In this document: positions 32,000-43,678 of the stretch, piece after piece
How the letters are laid out: each line of letters opens with the position of its first letter
How positions within the stretch are numbered: the first letter of the stretch is position 1
Assembly (NCBI GenBank): GCA_022539475.1
Contig: VCMS01000111.1
Coordinates: 97,188 to 161,187, forward strand
From: Gracilaria domingensis
Lineage: Eukaryota; Rhodophyta; Florideophyceae; Gracilariales; Gracilariaceae
Length of the DNA stretch: 64,000 bases
Direction: 5' to 3'
Translations under genes and position numbers: made by a program
Notes under the pieces: generated by a model
The model's database searches: none
What the model was told of the DNA's origin: nothing
What the model saw: the letters and a program-made list of their open reading frames with translations, nothing else

Positions 32000-32027
32000 C
32001 TTCCTGGTCAAGGCAATGTGAAACACG
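32000..32027 (+). repeat. Left terminal inverted repeat of element 2
   Basis: Starts CCTTCCTGGTCAAGGCAATG. It is complementary to 48704-48731 with one mismatch and is preceded by a TA target duplication. Confidence 0.88.
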
Positions 32028-32363
32028 GGCTAATGCGGAACACCACCGATCAAAAGGCTCCAAAGTGCCAATTATCAACCGTAGTAGCCTTTAAATCTTC
32101 TCAAAAAGCCTAGATAGGATGGCCCACGCTGCCACAAACTAACCGTCAAAGCTATAGACTAAATCAGGCATCTATTACAAGTAAACGCTGTATTATTTAT
32201 CCCTATACTCGTAAAATTACTCCACTATTCTTTAAGGGGCTTGTCATGCTCATTTCAAACCAAAAGCGCGCGGAAATACCGCAAACAGTTTTTGTAAAGC
32301 ACAATACACCACCATGCGTTATAATGTTAACTTTACTGCGCTTGTGTGTGAAACAATCTCCCG

Positions 32364-33100
32364 ATGGTCCCTCCCTCAATTAGGCAACAAAGCTTGAAAA
32401 ACAAGCAAAGAGAAGCAAGAATCGATGCCATGAGAGGTCTAAAAAAGACCGCCATCACACTTATCAAAAATCAGAAGCTCATTAAAACCATTTGCCGCCT
32501 AAGCAATTTATCTATAGGTACAATTTACAGGCTTAAACAGAACGTGATGGAAGCGAAAACGTTAACCCAAGAATACGATGACTCGCTACACGACCCAAAG
32601 GTGAGTCGTAAGACGGTTCCTACATATGCGGAAGAACGACTGATTGTCGACAGGTTGACAAAGGTAGCTTACTAACGGGTGCTCTTGCGGCATGAAAACT
32701 TTGCAGGCAAGTGCCTGCAAAATTGCCAAAAATGGTCGCAATACTTTCCCAAACGGATTGCCATCAGATGACTTGGTCAGAGCATTCCGAGCGCGCCATT
32801 AAGACATAACATTCAGAAAAATGGAGGGAAGAGAAATTGCAAAGATCGCAGCGCAAAATCTCGAACATGGGAAGACATTCGTTGATGCTTTGAAGCTCTG
32901 TCAGAAGAACAATCCTGAAATTTTGGATAACCCCGGTACCGTTTGGAACATGGACGAAATAATGGTAAGCGAAAACTTGTCGGAGACAGACCAAGGTTTT
33001 GTTTTTGCTTCCACTCACCATGGTGGTGTGAAAGGAAAGTGTGACAGTCAAGAAAAGCATTTCACTGCTGTTTTCATTGCGTCGCCATCCGGGCAAACAT
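32364..33100 (+). pseudogene. Element 2 transposase, N-terminal piece
   Basis: Starts with an ATG and a basic helix-turn-helix-like region (LSNLSIGTIYRLKQ) homologous to that of element 1. The frame is broken around 32673-32820 by stops and a frame change. It resumes at about 32821 with the first catalytic Asp (VWNMDEI). It is interrupted at 33100 by a solo LTR, and the other side of the break continues at 33955. Confidence 0.85.
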
Positions 33101-33954
33101 TGTGGTGCAATCCCCCGAGTTGGTAAACAAGAGCCGCGTCGCGGAAAGCACACCGACAGGGTGTTCGGAACCTGCTCTCTATAGAGGTAGATGCAGCACT
33201 AGAACCCTCTGATGGGGCCAGCGCGATGCCGGATGTAAGTCCGGGTGGCCCCGATCTGACCGTGCAGTCAGAGGTGAAGGAGAAGAATCGGCGTAGGTAT
33301 CCGGTTGTTCCAGCGAGCCACAGCGGGTGAAGATATCCAGCCTAACGGTATAGAGTGACAGGGCATCAGCAAACGAGCCGCACTGCAGAGCACTGACTCG
33401 TGATAGACGGGAATAAGTCCCGAGACTAGTGGGCAAAATACTGTATAATAGGGCAGAGAAACGAGAGCCATATGACGGAAATAATAACAAAGAAACAACA
33501 AAAGATGCCGTAACGACGGTCTAGAACTCTTTAGTGGTAAAAGTCGGATGTCTAGCCCGGAATTGTGGCGGCTTGTCCGATTAGGGACGAAAAACGTTCA
33601 CAAGCGGCAAGAAAGCCAGAGCCAGAAGCCTCCTTGAGGTTTACTTCCCGTACAGTGGCGGCAAGTGCCGCCACTTATATACGGCACTTGAAAATATCAA
33701 TTGAAATATCTAACTATCCGGCGATGCCGGCCAATACACTACAGGTGTGCACCCGTGGCAGGCTCGCCACGGCACACCCGCTATCAGGCCAACTTGGCAC
33801 ACGTGTGCAGAAATACTACCCTTCCTAGGCATATCCCAAAAAATGGGCAATCGCCACAATTCCTTCTCATAAATGGGGTGGCGAAGCCGGTAACGGATCA
33901 ACCCTATATGAAAAGCATTAAGGTGCATCCCCACAGAGGGCGTTTTGCTCTACA
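33101..33954. mobile_element. Solo LTR (854 bp) inserted in the element 2 transposase
   Basis: Begins TGTGGTGCAATCCCC and ends TTTTGCTCTACA, closely resembling the termini of the 981-bp LTRs at 34904 and 46980 (TGTAGAGCAAAACCCC ... TTTTGCTCTACA). The flanks are aacat (33096-33100) and gacat (33955-33959), a 5-bp target duplication with one mismatch. Removing the LTR and one duplication (859 bases) restores the transposase frame exactly. A TATATA sequence lies at about 33676. No internal genes are present, so it is read as the product of LTR-LTR recombination. Confidence 0.82.
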
Positions 33955-34903
33955 GACATTGCCACCATTTTTCATCTTTCAGGGTACGAACCAAATGAAT
34001 CGCTGGTGCGACCCTCTCTCGCCAGAAATATTTAAAGATGAATGCGGTGTGCCGCATTGGCTGGCAATTGAAAATTGGCTGCCTGAAGGAAGCTTCGTGG
34101 CTGGCAATGAAAAAGGTTCCTTGACTATGGAGTTCATACCATTCGTCATTGATCACATAGTGCACCACGCGAAAGGCATTGTCGACAAGAAGAAAATTCT
34201 TCTTATGCTAGACGGCCACAAATCTAGGAACGGGTATCTGTGGTTGAAGAAGGCAAAGGCAGCAAACGTTGAGGTCATCATTAGCCCCGCAAACACCTCC
34301 CATTTCTTCCAGGCATACGACCAATCCATTAATAAACGGTACAAAGAGACCGTCCGCGCAACGTATGACTTACTCAACAAGACGGCATTCGTTGACTTCG
34401 GAGAATACGGCATTAAATTCAAATTGGGAACAGCCCGGTATCGGGCTCTGACGAAGAGTGTTGTAGAAGAGGCTTTTGACAAAGTTGGGATGTGGCCCAT
34501 TGACTTCAGGTTTCTCACGTGGACTCAGGCCAAATGGAGAGGAGCATCCTCTTCTGCTTGTCATACAAAGCGACAATCTTAACGTATTGCCGATAAGAAC
34601 AAATGGAATGATGTAATGTCGATTGTTAACAAACGGATGGGTATGTATTACAAAATGGTTTCCGTTCGAGACATTCTTCATCAGTATCAGGGCCGCATTG
34701 CGGACCTTTTGTTGCGCCATACCGCAACCAAGAAGAGCATATGGAAGAATCGAGCGCAACACGTTGACCGCACAACAATCCAAAGGGGTGCGCCAGCAGT
34801 TTACGCTACCCACGGTGAGGTCATTAGGAGACGGGAAGAGCAGGAGAGGAAGGCCAAGGAAGAAGATCTAGAGAAAGCCAAACGCAAGATTGAGGCAGCA
34901 GAA
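33955..34903 (+). pseudogene. Element 2 transposase, middle piece
   Basis: Carries the second and third catalytic acidic residues, in LLMLDGHKSRNG and FFQAYDQSINKRYK, homologous to element 1. An in-frame TAA at 34580 interrupts it. After that the frame continues through a Lys/Glu-rich coiled-coil tail up to the chromovirus insertion at 34904. Confidence 0.85.
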
Positions 34904-35884
34904 TGCAGAGCAAAACCCCAGCGATGGGATCGTCTCTCAAGGCGTTCGAGTCCTTGCTCTCTAGACGAGGTGAACTCAGTGGTGAGCCCTCTGAACACGG
35001 ATAGTGCGGGTGTAAGACCGCCCGTGGTACGGGATATACCTACGGAGGTTGATGGCTGAACGGGCTTGATCCAGGAATCCGGCGAAAAGCGACGGAATGG
35101 TTGAGGAGAGAGGTACCGTAGAGCGGTGTAAGCCCTAGGTAAAAGGGGGAAAAGGAAGGGAGACCAAAGGAGGAAAAGAGAGGAATGCCGCGCCGGGACG
35201 TGCGGCAAGCCGCAACAGACCTGGCGCCGGGAGACGACGATGTGTATTAAGCCCACGAGGCACAACTCTATACAGAGACGGAAACGCTACCAATTGTGGT
35301 GAAAGCAGTACAACTGCACAGTAAAAGAAACAGAAAGTCCGAAGACACGAAATAAATAAGCCCGGAGGCAAAGCCACAATGGTCAGTATTGTCTGAGTGA
35401 TCCCGAGGGATGAATCCAATCCGTACCGTACGCGGTGACCCTCCTGAGGGAGTTGTACACTTCGCGCAGGCGAACTTGGTTCAGAGCCGAACTCGGTTAC
35501 CCTTTACTGAAGGAGGAGGTGACCGGGAGGTCACCTCTTATATCGTAACCGATAAATTAGTTAAACTAAATTAAATAATCTAGTGCACACCTAAGCAGGT
35601 CCATACACGTGGTGCACGTGACAACCCGCGGCAGCGGCCAGTAAAATATCCGACAATCATAACAAGACATGTGTGAACACACCCATTCCTACACACGCGT
35701 ACACGCAACCAATACTCATCTGCGCCACGTCATGGCCGACCCCTCAGGGTGCCATACCGCAATACTGCCAAAACGTATCCCATCCGCGGGCCAATACTCA
35801 TACCTTCCGAGTACCCGGAATCATCCTTATGTGGGGTTTATGAAATCCTTCCCCGTGTACCGGGCGAGCACGTTTTGCTCTACA
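34904..35884 (-). repeat. 3' LTR of the chromovirus (element sense), 981 bp
   Basis: Same length as the copy at 46980-47960, differing at roughly 14 positions seen by eye (about 1.4 %). On the plus strand it begins TGCAGAGCAAAACCCC and ends TTTTGCTCTACA. A CTTATATCG sequence may be the LTR TATA element (about 35536). Confidence 0.92.
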
Positions 35885-35900
35885 TATCCCCCTCCTTAGC
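35885..35900 (-). promoter_or_regulatory. Polypurine tract of the chromovirus
   Basis: On the minus strand the bases immediately upstream of the 3' LTR read AAGGAGGGGGATA. This is a purine run at the position where plus-strand DNA synthesis is primed. Confidence 0.75.
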
Positions 35901-35948
35901 GCAGGAAACATCCGGTTTGCAAGCGGAGACTCATCAGCGAGCGAGTAT

Positions 35949-36923
35949 TTGTGGGTCAAACTCGGAAGAGTGAAACCCAACAGACTGTCCGAAGGTCCGC
36001 TCTCGTGAGAGATGGCAGACCAGTGACAGAGCCCTCTGTACCACCGTAACTCGGTTGTAAGGCCGAAGAGGCAACTGGCTATACCTACAGAGGTGCTAGG
36101 CCACGTCGTGAGGAAACGATGAGAAACTCCAGAAATGGGGTGGTATTGGCAACGATGAAACACGACCAACGACAGGTGTAGTCCCGAGAGGGAAAGCAAC
36201 AGAAAACAACCACCAAACAACACCCACACGCGACGGGTAGGGCCTCCTCGGCACTGTGCCCGCAGCGGGGCGAGATCCTCCAACGGTAATGCACGGGTTT
36301 CCGTAAACACGGCAAAACTCTATACAGAGTCGGATCACTTCGTAATCTAGTCCTATACCTCCTCGGTACGACCCTCAGGTCCCGACATCAACGACAGATG
36401 TTCCTCAAAGGTACCGAGAGGGTAGGACCACCGTAACCAGACGTGGCTATACTCGCGAGAGTGATAACCCACGTAGGCGGTTGGCGCCAGAGCCTCACTA
36501 GTGTAGAGTCCACTCAGGAGAGCGCTACTCGACAAAGAGTTCACTTAGAAGTGCTCGGGTTGACTTTACAAAGGTGCTCGCGACGACGAGGTCGAGCTCA
36601 CCTAAGTAGGTCTAAACTAACTATGTACACGTGGTGCACACCCCCAGGGGTCCGTACACGTGGCTAGCCCAGTGTCAGGCACCTCAGGTGCACTACCTAT
36701 TGTCCCGTAATATGCACACACACGGTGGTGTAGTACACGCGTCCATCTAGCGGTATTGGCCAGCAATGGCAACCCTGATTACAGGTAACTGTGGGAAAGC
36801 CATTCCAAAAGTAACCGCCAAAATTGGGTCCAACTCATAACTCTTCGAGTGCATCCTCGTATCACTCCCCTGAGTATATGAGGCGCATCATCCTGATAAC
36901 CACGCAAATTGCGTTGCTCTACA
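35949..36923. mobile_element. Second solo LTR (~975 bp), nested in the chromovirus
   Basis: Ends GTTGCTCTACA, like the other LTRs, and begins (T)TGTGGGTCAAACTCGG, similar to the other LTR starts. Internal landmarks of the 981-bp LTR ('gagccctctg', 'tatacctac.gagg') recur in the same order, but overall divergence is high, so this is a related family. It is flanked by agtat on both sides (35944-35948 and 36924-36928), a perfect 5-bp duplication. Confidence 0.75.
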
Positions 36924-36944
36924 AGTATATAAGCGCCGTCCACC

Positions 36945-38759
36945 ATGGACATATCCGAGATTCCGGCTCCTCGTCACAACGAGACACACGCGCAAGCGCA
37001 CTCAAGTTCTCTGCACTCAGACGATTCAGTACTTGAAGTTTCCTCCGCGATCGAAGATTCGATGAACCCTCACCAGGGCGACGAGCAGCACTCCCAAGCC
37101 GGGGCTCCGCACGTTTCGGGTCCCGCAACTCCTGCGACAGGATGTCTCGGAGGTTTCGCCTCCGCTCCTCTGCTTCAGAGTCAACATCACACGACTACAA
37201 CGAACCCGGTCGACGTCGCGGCGTGGAATTCCGCTCAGGCGGTGCCCTTGCTGGCGACTCCAGCTGGCTGGATAGCGCGTGAATCGCTCCTTGTTCAAGA
37301 TCCGACTACCGGAAGAAGCTGGGCCTATTCCAGAGCGCCCTGGTTTCACCCGACAGCGGTTCGCAACAGTGCGTTGATGGATTCATAAACCGAGAACGGT
37401 ATGCTGCCTGGCGGCCTACACCGAGATATGGTCAATTCCTGGGATTGGAGACACCGCGTGGCGGTCGCACCTCACGTGTTGTCACGGAAACGGCGCGGCC
37501 GTGGATACAAAACGCTAGATAAAGCGCGCGCGGCTATGGCGCGATTGGCATACTTTCGGAAGGACCGAGCCTCGTTCCCCGAGAGGATTCCCGAGTCATA
37601 CGGGTTCGACCTTTCTCGGTTCCGAACTTACGGAGAGATCAAGTATGGCGCGAACCTCTTGGACTGCCAAGCGGCGGAAAACTTCCCGGAGGCGATGCCG
37701 GCGGACATTCTGCTGTTCAGCAGGCCGGTCCTGCGAGCGGAGTTCCGATATCTACATCGCCCTTCGAGAGAGGGAAGCTTCTTCGACCGACTTCGAAACG
37801 AACGCAAATGGCGATCCCGGTTCGGGTATCTGATTCCACACCAGAACATGGAGGTTGAACGTTTGCGTCCGGACGCACTAGCGGGTCGATTCGCTCCACT
37901 CCCATCGTGGTGGGCTCACTATGAGGTACCACGCGGGTGTTTCCCGGAATTGCCTCCGTGCATCTCCTATGTGGGGTTACGCATGATTGCGAATCCGCAC
38001 TCGGAGTATTGGATGCTCTTCATCGCCGAATAGGCCGCTCGTGTTGCCGCGTTTATGCTATGGGAAGCATACGACCAGAACCGTGTTTGGTATTTGCCTC
38101 CGAGGTTACGGAATGTGATTAAATCACTGGACTTATACACCGCGCTCGGTTCGGACGACAACGTCAGCGAGGTCATCAGCCTTATCGATCTCATCGATTC
38201 CATTGATTGGAGTACCGTTCCGGCGGGAAACGTCCCCAACGGCACTCGTTTGCACTACGACCGTTCGCCAGGGCGAAGACATCTGGGTGCCGGTGACTTC
38301 GTGTATTACGATCCCTGGGAGGGAGTTACCGTCCCGAAGGAGCGGGCTCTCGTCCTACGCAGACTTCCTCGAGTGGTTCCGAGCGATCACCCTATTGGGT
38401 TCATGTTTTCCGACAACTATTACTCCGTAGCAGAGGAGGACGATCCAATGATGGATGATACTGTGGAAGACCCGGCAACGAGAGGTCCGTCGGCGGCTTC
38501 CGCAGGAGTTCCGGTTGCCGGAGGGGCGGCGGCGCCAGTTGCTCCTATCGGTTGGGGCGTGGGCCCTTCGCAGGGGAATATTGACCCTCGCGTGATAGCG
38601 ATGCGCAACCAACTCCTCGGACTTTAGGTGCCGGTTCCACCGGATATGTACGACCTCGGCCAGCTGTAGGCATTGGGCGCGCAGGCTTTCGCGAGTCAGC
38701 CTCCCCAAGCGGGGCCTTCCAACCCTGGAGGTGCCGGTCCTTCGACAGGATGGCAGTGA
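36945..38759 (+). pseudogene. Antisense ORF of the chromovirus, ~605 codons, unrecognised protein
   Basis: Lies opposite to gag-pol, between the chromodomain and the 3' LTR. A single plus-strand frame runs from an ATG in a CCACCATGG context to TGA at 38757. It is broken only by stops at 37386 (TAA), 38031, 38625 and 38667 (all TAG), with no frameshift. The N-terminal ~90 codons are Ser/His/Glu-rich. A basic KRRGRGYK segment and a large Trp/Tyr/Arg-rich globular-looking part follow. The C-terminus is Pro/Gly/Gln-rich. A TATATAA lies 13 bases before the ATG. I recognise no domain; it is not a copy of gag or pol. Antisense frames in this position are known from some plant Ty3/Gypsy elements, without established function. 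Confidence 0.7.
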
Positions 38760-39149
38760 TCCCAACGGTGGGTTCCTTCCATGATGGGCTGTGGTAGGCT
38801 CTGCGACCAACGCACTCCGCAATAGCTAGCGGTACAACTTCTCCTTAGAATAAAATCGACTTCGATATCAGTTCCTTCATAACCGGATTACGGTTCAATG
38901 CCTTTCGCGTACCATCGTTCCAATACGGTTCTCCATTACGCGTGTAGCTTCACGACATGTTCACATGGACCGCTAGACGGTAGTTCGCTTCTTTCCATTA
39001 AATCGGCGTCCGTTAGACGGAAATCCCTCTTTCTTCTTTCATCCCTTCGATACTTCCTTCCGTAGGAACAACCCAAACTTCTTGGTAATACCATCAATTA
39101 CTCTCCCACAAGTGGGCCCGTCGGTTCACCTCGCGGCACAGTAGTACTT

Positions 39150-39383
39150 TCACCCTACCTGGGCTGCGTCGAAGTTTGGAGGTAGCGGTAAGCGCTTGCG
39201 CCGGTAGTAGGCGAGAACCTTCGATCGAGGCAGATGTTCGATCGGCTCGAAAGTATCCTCCTCAGGGGAGTATCCGTACCAACGGACTTGGTATTCAGTG
39301 TCCCCATCGGGGTTCACGACGTGACTCACGATGCGTTCGATAACGAATTCTTGTGGGAACACTTCCCGTTCGCGGGACTCCAT
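39150..39383 (-). CDS. Chromodomain at the C-terminus of the chromovirus integrase
   Basis: ~75 residues with EFVIERIVSHVV, YQVRWYGYSPEEDTFEP and IEHLPRSK: the aromatic cage and W-x-G-Y...W/F-E-P pattern of chromodomains that steer integration to methylated chromatin. It is in the same frame as the integrase frame ending at 40098 but separated from it by stops. Confidence 0.85.
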   Translation of the reverse strand: MESREREVFPQEFVIERIVSHVVNPDGDTEYQVRWYGYSPEEDTFEPIEHLPRSKVLAYYRRKRLPLPPNFDAAQVG

Positions 39384-40097
39384 GGCGTATGGGTCACTCC
39401 TGCTGACTCAGTTTCACCTGGAGAGGTTCTGTAGCTGCCTCAAATCACGCAAGTGAAGCTTTCCAAGCGTTGGAGACGGGCTTACTTCCGCGGTTTTCCA
39501 CGCATGCCGCCGTGGCGGCCGTACTGTAACTTGCGTCCTACGCGTCCTATCCTCGAGCTAGAGAGATAGTTGCAAAGCTCTCGATCAGACGAGTCCAACG
39601 GTATCACGTTATTCGACGAGAGTCGAGAGACTGGCAAACGGTAGTACTTCCGGTTGACGAATCTCCCGGCCTTCACGGGGATAACCGTTTCGGTGACGGA
39701 GGTGCGTACGGCACTCCCTTGGCAGGGCGGCGGTTCACCCGGTCCACGGGGCTTGTGCCAAGAGCTCTGATTGGCTCTACGCCACAGATTGGCGACCAAG
39801 ACAATCCTGCGCGTGCCGTGCTCGGCCATCCGTTCGCGAAAGGTCGCCGACCGCTCATTAGGGCTTTTCACGTTGTAACGTGCGTCGCGTGGCACGCGCC
39901 TGGTTCTGTGGCCTCGTGTCACAAAGATTGCACTTCTTGCAGTCGTGGCGGAGTCCCAAGTCTCCACACGCGATGTGGGTCATACTGTAGAGTGTCGGCT
40001 TCCAAGAAAGCGTTAAAAATCCCACAAGGAAATCCATAATGAGTGGTAGTACTCAGCACAACTCGTTCACGAGGCTTCCCATTTCAGGGTTGCAATG

Positions 40098-42094
40098 CTA
40101 TTCTTCCGCGTGCAGCGGCTGGTCCGCATCAGCGGAAACCGTTTTCACAGTTCGGCTATGCTTCTCAGCGCGGATACGCGAGTTCAAGCGGTTAGAGGTC
40201 CCAGAGAGGGTAGCTGCTTCTGCGGCAGCGTCGCGCCTCTCGCGGGCACGTTCCGTGGTAACGGAGACCGATACGGCGGAGTCCTTACGGTTGGGGTGCG
40301 ACGATGCAACTTTGCCACTAGATTCTCCCACGGGAGCGACTGGATTTTCAGTGTGTATCACATTTCCCGTGGTTGGGGAACCGGGCGACACCGGAGCGTC
40401 AGTGCCATTCGCAGCAGCTGCGGTATCCTCCCCCTCCTTAGGTGGCGCCACGGGCTCCATCAGGAGATGGGATGGGGGGGTTACTCTTGTAAATGCCGGT
40501 GCAGAGTCGTTGGAAGTCTTCCAAGTAGTAGGAAGTTCAGTTCTGTGGTCAGAAGTACCTACTGTAGGTAGATCAATTAATCCTCGATTCGGGTGCGGAA
40601 GAATCGCCGGGCGCGACGGTAGTGTAGCGGCTGTTGACGGTTCTGTCTCCTGTTGAGGATCCCCTGATTGGGTATTGGTTAAGGTGGGCCCGGTGGCGCT
40701 GGGTGGCGTTGGGGCGGGCACAACGCGGTCGCGCGAGATTCGTTCATGACGTCCGTCAATGTCGAGTACGACGGTATCCGGATTGACGGAAATGACGCGA
40801 TATGGTCCATCAGCGATGGGAGAGAGATTATGTCTCTTTTCCTTGTCAGGATTATAATACTCCTTACGAAGGAAGACAAAGCTGTTGGGCTCTACCACCA
40901 CTGGAGTACCGCGAATTCGGCGATCGAAATTACGCTTGTACGTAAGCTGTGCCTTTTCCATGGCCTTCCGGGCTACCGTTACCATCTTGGTTAACCAATT
41001 TTTCCAGGTGTCCTTGTACATCCGTGGTGACGGGAAAGACGCTAGCGTCGGTTGTGATTCGATTGCTACCGGTGGCGGTATCCTCGAAAGAACGAGTTCA
41101 AACGGCGAAAGCTTCGTTACCCGATGCACCTGGGTGTTATACGCGTACGTAATAGCATCGGTGTACAAGTTCCAATCCTTTGGGTGATCCGCAACATAGG
41201 ATCGTAATGCATTAAGCATTGTACGATTAAATCGTTCTACCTGCCCATTACACTGGGGATGATAGGTTTTTGTAAACAAATTCTTGACATCCAAGATACG
41301 GTATACGTCCATAAAGAACTTTGAGGCAAACTGCGAGCCATTGTCTGAAAGCAGATTGACGGGTGGCCCGTAAGTGAAGACCCAATGCGTCACAAATGCT
41401 TGTGCAACTGCTGCTGCAGTGATCCGTTTCAACGGAACCGTTCGCATTAGCTTTGTAAACCTGTCCGTGATAACCAGGAGGTACCTGTGACCGCGTGCGG
41501 TTCGAACTAATTCGCCCAGGATGTCGATAGCGACGACTCTAAAGGAGCGCGGGCTGGAAACAGTGTCATCGACTTCGAATTTTGTCGGAGTTTGACGTTG
41601 TTCTTGGCGCATTCCGTGCATGAACGGCGTACTGCGTAGCAGAAGAATGCCATAGCTGGTTAATAAAAGTCTCTTCGGAGAGTTAGATACAACTTCCTGC
41701 CACCAGGGTGTCCCCCAATCTTTGCATAGTGGGATATATGGAGAACCCTCCATTGTAGGGAGTGTGGAACCACAATTTGAGGGCGTGGTCCAACAATCCT
41801 AACAAGGAATCCCTGATCGTTGGTTAGAAAGGGTATCTGGAATCCCCCGTTGAGTCGGGCCCTTATCTGAGTACAGAAAGGATCCCCGTGTTGTTCACGT
41901 ATTACCTCTTCAGCGGTAATGTGTTCAAAAGAGCCAGGCGGTGGCTCCACCATTTCTGCGGCGAGAATGTCGTCACAGACGTCGTCCGTAATTTCGGAGT
42001 CTTCCTCCCAGTCTTCCACCAAGAAGCATGGTATGTCGTCGTCGTCGACAGGTTCTGCTTCTCCAGACGTTCCTAAGCTGGAAAGCGCATCAGC
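40098..42094 (-). pseudogene. Chromovirus integrase (zinc finger, DDE core, C-terminal domain)
   Basis: An H-H-C-C zinc finger (HISHYAKIGGHPGG ... CTECAKNN) lies at about 41750-41590, interrupted by a TAA at 41660 where the family has the Trp of 'FYWP'. A frame change near 41545 follows. The catalytic core then runs from VAIDILGEL (Asp) through LLSDNGSQFASKFF (Asp) to HPQCNGQVERFNRT (Glu), i.e. D,D35E. The C-terminal part has a GPYRVISV-type motif and a long Pro/Ser/Thr-rich tail ending at 40098. Confidence 0.85.
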
Positions 42095-43678
42095 CTACAT
42101 ATTCAGGGTACCCCATTTGTACCGGACATCAAAATCAAATTCCGATAGACGGAGACGCCAACGCATAAGGCGACCCGACGGCTCGGAGATCTCCATAAGC
42201 CAGCGGAGAGCCGAATGATCCATATGTACCTGAAAATAGGTTCCCGTGAGATAGGGTCTTAAGGTAGACAGCGCCCAAACGACGGCGAGACACTCTTTCT
42301 CAGAAACTGAGTCATTACGCTCATGCACGTTGAATGAACGGGAGCAGTATCCAACTGGACGTTGCTCGCCTTCCTTCGAGACTTGAAACAAGGCACACCC
42401 CACTTGGTGCTCACTGGAATCAGTATCAACTTCATATGGAAGCCATGGAGTGGGCAACGCCAAAATCAGCGGAGACGTAACAGCGTCGATTAACGATGAA
42501 AAGGCGGATGCTTCCGCATCGCCGAATGGTTCCAGTTTAACTGGCTGTCCTTTCCGGAGAAGAGAGTTGAGAGGAGCTGCAGTATCAGCAAAATTCGGGA
42601 CCAACCGACGGTAGACATTACACAAACCGAGAAATGATCGGAGTTCCGTCTGAGTTGTCGGATGTTTCGCTTCCTTCAGCGACTTCACCCTCACCTCGTC
42701 GACCGAGAGTTTCCCTCGGCGGATAATGTGGCCCAGGTATTTCACAGAGTCGGTAAAGAATTCGCATTTCTTGAGCTTGAAGGTAACACCTGCGTCACGC
42801 AGAACCTGCATCACTTCCCTCACTTGGGACATATGTTCATCCATATTGTTGGAAAATACGACAATGTCGTCCAAGTACACAAGACAAGACTTCCACTTGA
42901 ATCTGGCCAACAGAATGTCAATCGCGAGCTGAAACGTAGCGGTAGCATTCGTTAGCCCGAGGGGCATCCGTTTGAAACGGTACAGTCCTTGGTGACATAC
43001 AAACGCGGTCTTGTCGCGATCTTCCTTTCGAATTGGAACCTGCCAGTAACCCCAATTGGCGTCAGGGGCGGTAAATACTCTGGCGCTTCCCAGCGAGTCG
43101 ATGTACTCATCCATCCGTGGAATCGTATACACGTCTTTGACGGTAACGGCGTTAAGTCGCCTGTAATTGGTACAAAAACGCCACGATCCATCCGACTTCG
43201 GAACAAGTACAACGGGCGATGCCCATGACGACTGAGCTGGCTCAATTACGTCGGCTCGTAGCATCTTCTCGACTTGAGACTTTTCTTCTTCCCGCGCGTT
43301 CGGGCATGCCCGATACGGGTGTTGCGCGATTGGGCGAGTATCTGGGAGCAGATCAATACGGTGCTCCGTAATTCCAATTGTTCCAAGGGAATCGTCGCAC
43401 ATGGGAGTAAATTCTCTGAGCATGTCTGGCAACTTCTCGCGATGAGACGCTGGGACATGGTCCAGATTCAACTTCTCTAATTCCTCAACAGGATTCGTCT
43501 GTTCTGTGCCAGGGGGTAGCGCTGCTTTAACCGAAATAAACGCTCGTTCGTGGCCCGAACCAACTAGGTTCACCTCTTCAGTAGCAACTGCTTCCGGTAC
43601 GGCGGAGTTTCCCTTTCTGGAGGAATCCGACGAAACGGAATTTTCAGGACGCACCTCCCCCTCCTTAGCTTCGGGCAC
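42095..43678 (-). CDS. Chromovirus reverse transcriptase and RNase H
   Basis: ~527 codons uninterrupted. RT motifs: SSWASPVVLVPKSDGSWRFC, the FTAPDANWGYWQV block with the first catalytic Asp, FKRMPLGLTNATATFQ and the catalytic SCLVYLDDIVVFS. RNase H motifs: PYEVDTDSSEHQVGCAL, VSEKECLAVVWAL and FQVHMDHSALRWL. The frame ends at a TAG (42095) inside the '..N..ADALS' motif that joins RNase H to integrase, so this is a disabling stop rather than a natural end. There are matches to every Ty3/Gypsy RT block. Confidence 0.9.
   Translation of the reverse strand: MPEAKEGEVRPENSVSSDSSRKGNSAVPEAVATEEVNLVGSGHERAFISVKAALPPGTEQTNPVEELEKLNLDHVPASHREKLPDMLREFTPMCDDSLGTIGITEHRIDLLPDTRPIAQHPYRACPNAREEEKSQVEKMLRADVIEPAQSSWASPVVLVPKSDGSWRFCTNYRRLNAVTVKDVYTIPRMDEYIDSLGSARVFTAPDANWGYWQVPIRKEDRDKTAFVCHQGLYRFKRMPLGLTNATATFQLAIDILLARFKWKSCLVYLDDIVVFSNNMDEHMSQVREVMQVLRDAGVTFKLKKCEFFTDSVKYLGHIIRRGKLSVDEVRVKSLKEAKHPTTQTELRSFLGLCNVYRRLVPNFADTAAPLNSLLRKGQPVKLEPFGDAEASAFSSLIDAVTSPLILALPTPWLPYEVDTDSSEHQVGCALFQVSKEGEQRPVGYCSRSFNVHERNDSVSEKECLAVVWALSTLRPYLTGTYFQVHMDHSALRWLMEISEPSGRLMRWRLRLSEFDFDVRYKWGTLNM

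Noticed and set aside
33565-33828. Plus-strand open frame inside the solo LTR
   Set aside because: LTR sequence; not conserved in the related LTRs.
40039-40656. 205-codon plus-strand frame
   Set aside because: Antisense shadow of the Pro/Ser/Thr-rich integrase tail; unlike the antisense frame at 36945, a clear coding frame exists on the other strand.
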